Positions 6,371 to 10,835 of a DNA stretch of 10,835 bases are shown here, piece by piece (positions within the stretch are counted from its first letter, which is position 1; each line of letters begins with the position of its first letter). Below the pieces are notes generated by a model that saw nothing but the letters and a program-made list of their open reading frames with translations, was not told where the DNA came from and ran no database searches. Origin of the DNA: Prochloron sp. SP5CPC1 (lineage in GTDB: Bacteria > Cyanobacteriota > Cyanobacteriia > Cyanobacteriales > Prochloraceae); the NCBI GenBank assembly GCA_014323965.1, contig JACONB010000030.1, positions 1-10,835 on the forward strand. The letters run 5' to 3'. Position numbers and translations under genes: made by a program.

Positions 6371-6419
6371 ACAAATAAGTTTATGTCAAACTATTGATTT
6401 TACGAAAAAGCGCATTGAA

Positions 6420-6450
6420 ATCCGCTATCAGTGAGAGGGAAGAAGCGGAT
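6420..6450. repeat. Inverted repeat between DUF2993 and DUF3531 genes
   Basis: ATCCGCT (6420-6426) and AGCGGAT (6444-6450) form a 7-bp stem with a 17-base loop. On the minus strand it follows the DUF2993 gene by about 50 bases but has only TTT after it, so it is at best a weak terminator. Confidence 0.35.
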
Positions 6451-6462
6451 AGGATTTAGTAG

Positions 6463-6483
6463 GTTAGTTGTTAGTTGTTAGTT
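6463..6483. repeat. GTTAGTT x3 tandem repeat
   Basis: Three perfect head-to-tail heptamers lie 19 bases beyond the DUF2993 stop codon. Such GTTAGTT runs appear as simple repeats in cyanobacterial spacers; no role is visible. Confidence 0.75.
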
Positions 6484-6501
6484 CTCTCTCCTTCACCCTC
6501 T

Positions 6502-7233
6502 TCACCCCTTGCTCGGAAATTGCTCAATGCGAGCAGTACCGTAAAAGATAATTTGTTGATTCCGCTGTCGCACCCGATCTATGCGCAGTTGAGAGCCCTG
6601 GAAGGCAAACTTATCCAAATCCAGGAGGTTGTTGACGTGGTGGATTAAAGCTTTACCCAACTCTATATCCCCATCATAAACCGCATCCACAAATTGGAGC
6701 TTGCGCCGTTCCTTAACTTCCAAAAAGGCAGTAATCTCTACCTGCCTCGGTTCAGAATCATCTCCTACTCTTATCTGGGTGCTAATTCCCAGAGATTTAT
6801 CTGGGTTCAGACGCATCTGGGTGTTCTCAAAGTGGAGAGACTGACCAAGATATTCTAATTGCTGTAGCTTCTGAACCACAAAAGGGGTGTTAAAAGAGGT
6901 AGTCAAGTCCTCTTCCGTCAGGACAACCCGCATCGTTGCTTGGGTAGGTTGTCTCAACTTGACCATGGAGCGGAAAATCGCGCCGAAATCAATGGATACT
7001 GCTTCCAGGTACAATTCCATTGCTTCGATTCGCAGGCCATTGTACATCAACATGCCATTGCTGATGAAGTCAAAGCCATCGATACTGCCTTGGAGCAGTT
7101 TCGCCACCGGTTCCGCCCGCACGTTGGCGGACAGCTTTCCCGTCTGTTTGAATAAAGCTGCGATCGCCGTGGTGACGACTTTGCTGATAATTTTATCCCC
7201 GCTCTGACCGGGAAATGGTAGGCTGCTAAACAT
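6502..7233 (-). CDS. DUF2993 (LmeA-like) protein
   Basis: The 243 residues match the cyanobacterial DUF2993 family: an amphipathic N-terminal helix (GDKIISKVVTTAIAALFKQTGKLSANVRAEPVAKLLQGSIDGF split over 12-54), the signature GLRIEAMELYLEAVSIDFGAIF (66-87), KLRQPTQATMRVVLTEEDLTTSFNTPFV (92-119), and a C-terminal strand-rich half ending with the pair DRVRQRNQQIIFYGTARIEQFP. The actinobacterial member LmeA binds phospholipid and supports mannan maturation; in cyanobacteria the role is unknown, so lipid binding is inferred from the family. There is no clear signal peptide, unlike LmeA, which suggests a cytoplasmic or membrane-surface protein. A GGGGAG lies 12 bases before the start. A 20-bp-spaced direct repeat and a small hairpin sit just upstream. 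Confidence 0.85.
   Translation of the reverse strand: MFSSLPFPGQSGDKIISKVVTTAIAALFKQTGKLSANVRAEPVAKLLQGSIDGFDFISNGMLMYNGLRIEAMELYLEAVSIDFGAIFRSMVKLRQPTQATMRVVLTEEDLTTSFNTPFVVQKLQQLEYLGQSLHFENTQMRLNPDKSLGISTQIRVGDDSEPRQVEITAFLEVKERRKLQFVDAVYDGDIELGKALIHHVNNLLDLDKFAFQGSQLRIDRVRQRNQQIIFYGTARIEQFPSKG
7160..7167. repeat. HIP1 octamer
   Basis: A perfect GCGATCGC inside the DUF2993 gene. Confidence 0.9.
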
Positions 7234-7253
7234 GATTGATCTCAGCTCCCCTT

Positions 7254-7267
7254 TTGCTCAGGAGCAA
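7254..7267 (-). promoter_or_regulatory. Small hairpin in the DUF2993 leader
   Basis: TTGCTC (7254-7259) and GAGCAA (7262-7267) are perfect 6-bp arms with two bases between. It lies 21-34 bases before the start codon, between the direct repeats and the ribosome binding site. It could be an operator or a small RNA stem. Confidence 0.35.
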
Positions 7268-7274
7268 TTCTATT

Positions 7275-7311
7275 TTAACATTACGAAATATATCTTAACA
7301 TTACGAAATAT
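7275..7311 (-). promoter_or_regulatory. Direct repeat, likely tandem regulator sites before the DUF2993 gene
   Basis: TTAACATTACGAAATAT occurs at 7275-7291 and again at 7295-7311, identical over 17 bases and offset by exactly 20 bases, about two helical turns. The pair lies 42-78 bases before the DUF2993 start, where a promoter is expected; TAGAAT at 7268-7273 (minus) is a possible -10. This arrangement suits two regulator dimers bound side by side. It does not fit the NtcA (GTA-N8-TAC) or HLR1 patterns. Confidence 0.55.
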
Positions 7312-7403
7312 TAAATGCAGCCTTTTCGGTGATCGCATTTATTGGTAATTTTTAATAGATAGATAAGTATTGGTTAACCAGATTTCAGTCTTTGCGGGAA
7401 TTA

Positions 7404-8087
7404 TCACTCCAATTCTTCTTTTAGTATCTGCCGATAAATGGTAGGCAAATGACGACTCATGGAATTAGTTTCAATACCGTAGCCCAAACTAGTCCAAGTC
7501 CCAGAGAGCAAGCGCAATACTTTCTCAATCTTGCCTTGACGCAATAATGCGGGTATATCAGCACCCCAAGCGCGAGCATCACTCAGCCAATCATGAACCA
7601 CCCGATCTTGATATTGAGGCTCGAAGCTATAGTATTGCCATCGCCAAAAACCCGAGGGTTTGGGATGATACTGTTCTGCTTTTTCGGACCAAGTAGTATT
7701 GAGAAATTGATACCTTCCCGCAGCAGTAGTGCAGTTACCGATGTTGGGACCCCTAATAATAGGTACGCAGCGCTCGGGGTGGCGACTGAGATTGCTGACG
7801 TATTTGCCGCCGTAGATGACGTTATATGGTTTAGTTACATTTGCTTCCGAAGCTGTAATGGTGCGCATTAAGGCGCGAATATAGGGATCGCCTCCTTCCA
7901 TTACTAGAGGTTGGGTGCCCTTTCTAGTTGTAGAATGAGAACCGGATGGCCCCAAATCCCTACCCTGGAAGTTGAGCAGCAAGAAGAACAAGCCCATAAC
8001 CATCGCCCCCATTGCCAAATTGCGCCCATAGGTTAGATTTTTCAGCACCCCCAGCCACGACTGAGAATTTTTCCCTCTCTCTTCCAT
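7404..8087 (-). CDS. Membrane-anchored lambda-type muramidase (GH104-like lytic transglycosylase)
   Basis: Residues 22-40 form one membrane helix after a short basic N-terminus, so the protein is probably anchored with its enzyme domain in the periplasm. Residues 66-225 resemble the lambda R endolysin (GH104), which cleaves the glycan chain of peptidoglycan. E81 in TASEAN takes the place of the catalytic Glu of lambda WSEGT. PYNVIYGGKYVSNLSRHPE matches the lambda YDVIVGGELFTDYSDHPR segment, TTAAGRYQFLNTTW matches STGAGRYQLLSRWW, and LLSGTWTSLGYG matches the lambda ...NIWASLPGAGYG segment. C107 and C119 could form a disulfide. There is no holin or other phage gene nearby, so it is more likely a housekeeping wall-remodelling enzyme than prophage lysis. 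AAGAGGA upstream of the start is a good ribosome binding site. Confidence 0.86.
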   Translation of the reverse strand: MEERGKNSQSWLGVLKNLTYGRNLAMGAMVMGLFFLLLNFQGRDLGPSGSHSTTRKGTQPLVMEGGDPYIRALMRTITASEANVTKPYNVIYGGKYVSNLSRHPERCVPIIRGPNIGNCTTAAGRYQFLNTTWSEKAEQYHPKPSGFWRWQYYSFEPQYQDRVVHDWLSDARAWGADIPALLRQGKIEKVLRLLSGTWTSLGYGIETNSMSRHLPTIYRQILKEELE

Positions 8088-8264
8088 GAATATTATTCCT
8101 CTTGCCCCTCGACAGCGCCATATTAACTGATTCTGACTACTGGTAACTCATCTACAGCAGCAATATAAGGAGCAGGTATAGCGCTACGCGCGGGTGTGGG
8201 GAAGATAAAAGCCTTGTATAACAATACTTTTAAGGCTAGATTTTTTGAGCCTCATCTTCGATGA
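8088..8264. other. Intergenic spacer upstream of the muramidase gene
   Basis: No gene is seen here. It holds the muramidase leader, a GCGC-TAC-GCGC stem at 8181-8191 within TAGCGCTACGCGC, which resembles other cyanobacterial dispersed repeats, and T-rich sequence leading into the hicA-like remnant. Confidence 0.6.
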
Positions 8265-8408
8265 TATGGATGTTATTTTAAGCGTGAGGGTAAGGTTTAT
8301 TTATTATGGTGTAATCCTAATATTGGTGTTGTTGAAGCTATTCCTCGTCATTGGGAGGTACCCAATCGGTTAGCAAAAAAGATTTGTCGTGCCCTGTCAG
8401 TTCCATAG
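8265..8408 (+). pseudogene. Remnant of a HicA-like toxin gene (C-terminal half)
   Basis: The frame from a stop at 8262-8264 to TAG at 8406 reads YGCYFKREGKVYLLWCNP..., then VVEAIPRHWEVPN and LAKKICRALSVP. This matches the end of HicA/YcfA-type mRNA interferases, whose C-terminus commonly reads (T/A)(V/I)PRHnEIn-x-LA+kIC+-L-(I/V)P. The N-terminal third, with its start codon, is missing, and the REG-(S/N)-H segment carrying the catalytic His is reduced to REGKVY, so the product would be inactive. No HicB-like antitoxin gene follows. The family match is from memory of its motif and rests on about 25 residues; the intact downstream half with no start suggests fairly recent decay. It points toward the terminator of the LodB gene. 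Confidence 0.55.
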
Positions 8409-8476
8409 ATTGATGGATAATAAAAGCATAACCATAGTATTTAGAAAACGTATGGTCGCCACCTTCGGGAGAATCC

Positions 8477-8523
8477 AAAAAAGAGCGGTCTGCCCAAAGG
8501 GCAGATCCGGTGCTCCGCACCGG
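8477..8523 (-). terminator. Double-hairpin terminator after the LodB-like gene
   Basis: On the minus strand, 27 bases after the LodB-like stop, come two perfect 7-bp stems with 3-base loops: CCGGTGC-GGA-GCACCGG (8523-8507) and TCTGCCC-TTT-GGGCAGA (8505-8489). Six bases later follows TTTTTT (8482-8477). The pair plausibly ends the lodAB-like transcript. The stems share the 7-3-7 shape of other repeats here, so a dispersed repeat may have been taken over as a terminator. Confidence 0.65.
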
Positions 8524-8550
8524 GTCGCCCCCCTGGGAGAAACCAACAAA

Positions 8551-9903
8551 CTACCGAATAATTTGCTGCTCCAAAAGATATTGAAGCGCCTCAATCGCAC
8601 GATAAGCAGAAACTCGGCTTTCAGTGCGGGCCCTATATTGGGCCACCACATCGCTAGCTTGTTTGCCACCGACGCACAACTCGCACAACATTTGCAAGTC
8701 TCGAAGAGGTAAGTACATCTTCAGTCGCCTCAAAACGCTAGCACAATGATGCGATCGCTCGAAGCGGAGCCGTTTTGACGGGGGAAGGGAGATGTTAAAT
8801 CGGCGTCGCTGCCAAAACTCAGAATCAGGCCAGCGCTTTTCTAAGCTATAATACTGGCGTCGGTCTTCCAAATACAATTCAAACTGACGCCGGGTTTGAG
8901 ATTCGTACTTCGCAAGGGCTTGGGCATCAGAGTGAAAATAGCCAGCAATCGCCTCCGCAGCCAGAATACCTGATCGCAACGCTTTGTAAATACCTGCTGA
9001 AGAAAGCGGATCGAAAGTACAAGCCGCATCCCCAACCGCTAGCCAGCCATCCCCTGCCATCTGGTCTAAATACTGAGAAAAGGCCGGTTGAATCAGAAGC
9101 TCTGACGATTGAGTTGCTCCGGCAACCAATTCCCGAACGTAGCGGGTTTTCGCAAGATTTGCCATCCAGTTTTCCCAGCGCGAGAACTGATGCTGTCGCC
9201 ACTCTTGGCCATCGCTCATCAAAGTGACAATGGCGCGCCCATTGGGCAAGGGAGCTCCATACCACCAACCCAACTCCGTCGCCTCTACCAAAGTGTAACA
9301 ATCCTTGGCTGCTCCCTCCTCAAACTCAAACACTGCTGCAATCCCCAGCAGATTATCCATCCGCACCTGATTGGCACCTTGTTTAGTTGCAAAGACACTC
9401 CGGCGTCCGGTGGCATCCACAACAAAGGAGGTTTTTAACTGGAATTGAGAACCGTCTGGATCCATCCGCACTAAGCTCCATTTACCATCCGCAAGGCGAT
9501 CCCATCCCACCACCCCCATACCTCGCTGTAAAATCGCCCCCCGTTCCGCCGCTGCCTCAGCCAGGGAAGCATCAAACTGAGTCCGGTTTAAATGCCAACC
9601 GTTTCCTTGCAAAGAAAAAAAGAAATCCTGGAAACCTAACTCCGAGCTACCCCATGCCGAGCGGTTGCCCAGGGAGGGAAGATGTTTTCCTGATTCCAGG
9701 ATTTTTAATATTCCTAATTGTGTCAGGGGCGATCGGATGTTAGGGGGAACGGTTTCGCCGATGCGAAAGTGATTCTGACGAGACTTTTCCAAAATCGCCA
9801 CCCGTTTGTCTCCTTGTTGTTGGAGGGCGATGGCAGTGGCAGCCCCAGCGGGACCGCCACCGATAATCGCAACATCCATCTCCGATGGGAAGCGATTAGC
9901 CAT
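8551..9903 (-). CDS. lodB: LodB-like flavoprotein (CTQ-maturation oxidoreductase, halogenase-related)
   Basis: The 450-residue protein has an FAD-binding Rossmann start, VAIIGGGPAGAATAIAL (residues 11-27), the R-x-G-E segment FRIGETVPPNI, the DATGRRS loop (163-169) and the second FAD motif GWLAVGDAACTFDPLSSAG (286-304), typical of flavin-dependent halogenases and their relatives. In this gene order, behind a LodA-like gene, it corresponds to LodB, the flavoprotein required to convert a Trp of LodA into the quinone cofactor. The C-terminal ~55 residues (LRDLQMLCELCVGGK...ALQYLLEQQIIR) look like a small winged-helix unit. The ATG at 9903 overlaps the LodA-like stop (ATGGCTAA); a TTG at 9921 would add six residues, but the ATG leaves a normal short lead to the Rossmann motif. 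A terminator follows at 8477-8523. Confidence 0.85.
   Translation of the reverse strand: MANRFPSEMDVAIIGGGPAGAATAIALQQQGDKRVAILEKSRQNHFRIGETVPPNIRSPLTQLGILKILESGKHLPSLGNRSAWGSSELGFQDFFFSLQGNGWHLNRTQFDASLAEAAAERGAILQRGMGVVGWDRLADGKWSLVRMDPDGSQFQLKTSFVVDATGRRSVFATKQGANQVRMDNLLGIAAVFEFEEGAAKDCYTLVEATELGWWYGAPLPNGRAIVTLMSDGQEWRQHQFSRWENWMANLAKTRYVRELVAGATQSSELLIQPAFSQYLDQMAGDGWLAVGDAACTFDPLSSAGIYKALRSGILAAEAIAGYFHSDAQALAKYESQTRRQFELYLEDRRQYYSLEKRWPDSEFWQRRRFNISLPPSKRLRFERSHHCASVLRRLKMYLPLRDLQMLCELCVGGKQASDVVAQYRARTESRVSAYRAIEALQYLLEQQIIR
8751..8758. repeat. HIP1 octamer
   Basis: A perfect GCGATCGC inside the LodB-like gene. Confidence 0.9.
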
Positions 9904-10835
9904 GGGGTAATTTTCTGGCAACTTCAGCGTAATAGTTATCTATATTGTCTTTCGGCCCGACATCAAAAACGAATCCCAGTTGATACCATTTTTCCACCAT
10001 CTCTACATCGTCAGCAAATATCATGTAATCAGGGCGATTCTGATCGTAGTCCGTTCCCACCCAAGGAACTTGCCGGTCTTTAATCGTTTCATCAGGTGCA
10101 GATTGTCCCCGTATACCAATGTCAGAAGGATCCTCCTCCAAATACACGAATAAGGGGCGTTGAGCGGGCCACCACCAAACAATTCGGTCGAGGGGTTGAT
10201 AGGAACATTCATTGAAGTCCGCTTGCCAAGGCAAAGCCATAAACTTGGTCACATCCCCCGGTTCCAGACCTTCATCCAAGTCCATCCCTAAACTCAGATT
10301 GGTTCCCACATTCTGCTTGTGCTTCAGACGGAAAGGTTCCGAGTAGATCTTGGGATTGCGGCAAATCCAGGTCATTTCAATCCCCGGTGAAAAAGCTCCT
10401 CCCACGCAGTTCTCTAGGGATGCCTTAGTTAGGTCCTCTGGGTCATCTTCTAGTGTCTTGTTCAAGATAGAGGAATCGTCAAAATTACCCTTTGCCCATT
10501 GCTGTAGCAAGAAATACTGAGTATCGGTCAAAGTCAGATATTTAGATGACTTCTGGCTAGAACCAGTGGCATCGTCTCCTGCTAAATAGGGCATCATGGG
10601 GTAACCAGTGGTTTTAGACTTCAAGGTGTTTTTCTCATTCGGCGGTCGAATCTGGCTGAAAAAGTATTGCCGCAAACTGTTGTACTCAGGAGAGGGATTC
10701 CCTAGCAAATTGTAGTCAAACGTATGGGGTTTAGGCGGCATGGCAGTCACCCAGGGAAAGATAGAAGCCCGCTCAAGTATGGGTTGAATTTCCTCCTGGA
10801 AGTTGGGCTGGTAATCATACTTCCACAAACCATTC
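9896..10835 (-). CDS. lodA: LodA-like CTQ-dependent oxidase, partial (N-terminus beyond right edge)
   Basis: The frame is open to the right edge; about 312 C-terminal residues are visible (residue 1 here = TTG at 10828, internal, not a start). LodA-like enzymes oxidise amino acids (lysine at the epsilon-amino group, or glycine) using a cysteine tryptophylquinone made from their own Cys and Trp, releasing ammonia and hydrogen peroxide. Visible family stretches are DYQPNFQEEIQPILERA, TDTQYFLLQQWAKGNF, NCVGGAFSPGIEMTW, LPWQADFNECSY and WWWPAQRP. D204-x3-C208 has the same spacing as Asp512/Cys516 of Marinomonas LodA, and C141 fits Cys448. W281 (codon at 9988), in KWYQLGFV, best fits the quinone Trp. 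Only 29 residues follow it. The stop overlaps the LodB-like start. Substrate cannot be told from this part. The residue matches are from memory of published LodA work. Confidence 0.85.
   Translation of the reverse strand, partial: NGLWKYDYQPNFQEEIQPILERASIFPWVTAMPPKPHTFDYNLLGNPSPEYNSLRQYFFSQIRPPNEKNTLKSKTTGYPMMPYLAGDDATGSSQKSSKYLTLTDTQYFLLQQWAKGNFDDSSILNKTLEDDPEDLTKASLENCVGGAFSPGIEMTWICRNPKIYSEPFRLKHKQNVGTNLSLGMDLDEGLEPGDVTKFMALPWQADFNECSYQPLDRIVWWWPAQRPLFVYLEEDPSDIGIRGQSAPDETIKDRQVPWVGTDYDQNRPDYMIFADDVEMVEKWYQLGFVFDVGPKDNIDNYYAEVARKLPHG

Noticed and set aside
7275..7311. Iteron-type replication origin
   Set aside because: Only two copies are present, no DnaA boxes or replication-initiator gene lie nearby, and the position just before a gene fits a promoter site better.
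8389..8712. Plus-strand open frame of 107 codons
   Set aside because: It runs through the terminator hairpins and antisense into the C-terminus of the well-supported LodB-like gene, and resembles no family I know.
9904..9921. TTG start six codons upstream for the LodB-like gene
   Set aside because: The ATG at 9903 overlaps the LodA-like stop in the usual coupled way and leaves a normal distance to the FAD motif; no ribosome binding site favours the TTG.
9387..10083. Plus-strand open frames of about 118-121 codons
   Set aside because: They are antisense to the LodA-like and LodB-like genes; their composition is that of a shadow frame, rich in Pro, Ser and Arg.

Overview
The window looks like chromosomal DNA from a cyanobacterium, probably a filamentous one. 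Four things point there: three perfect copies of the HIP1 octamer GCGATCGC (4955, 7160, 8751); several cyanobacterial-type proteins (DUF3531, DUF2993, DUF4912 with an N-terminal Rho_N/SAP-like segment, and a Uma2/DUF820 protein with a Glu/Arg coiled-coil tail); a DnaB of cyanobacterial type; and intergenic spaces full of short hairpin repeats. I cannot name the genus from sequence alone.

Layout. 1-695 (minus): a TIR-domain protein whose last 8 bases overlap the start of a small membrane protein that runs off the left edge; together they look like a compact two-gene defence-type module. 696-954: a spacer with two divergent promoters that share the 9-mer TGCTATAAT. 955-1776 (plus): a Uma2-family endonuclease-fold protein. 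1820-2887 (minus): a peroxiredoxin-like domain without the expected peroxidatic Cys, fused to a prolyl-4-hydroxylase-type Fe(II)/2-oxoglutarate oxygenase. 3043-4530 (plus): a 42-codon reading frame behind a perfect ribosome binding site, then dnaB. The short frame reads like the missing N-terminus of DnaB, cut off by a hairpin repeat.

4634-8087 (minus) holds four separately spaced genes: DUF4912, DUF3531, DUF2993 and a membrane-anchored lambda-type (GH104-like) muramidase. Their spacers carry a strong sigma70-type promoter with a long leader, an inverted repeat close to a start codon, a 20-bp-spaced direct repeat, and simple tandem repeats. 8265-8408 (plus) is the decayed C-terminal half of a HicA-like toxin gene.

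8477-10835 (minus) is a lodAB-type operon: the C-terminal ~312 residues of a LodA-like protein (cysteine tryptophylquinone-dependent amine/amino-acid oxidase family), overlapping by 8 bases a LodB-like flavoprotein that in this family is needed to make the quinone cofactor, then a double-hairpin terminator. In the characterised systems such oxidases release hydrogen peroxide and can act as antibacterial enzymes.

The most interesting items are the TIR/membrane-protein pair, the LodAB operon with its atypical W-x-Q motif, the displaced dnaB start, and the pseudo-peroxiredoxin/oxygenase fusion. No tRNA, rRNA, CRISPR array or complete insertion sequence is visible.
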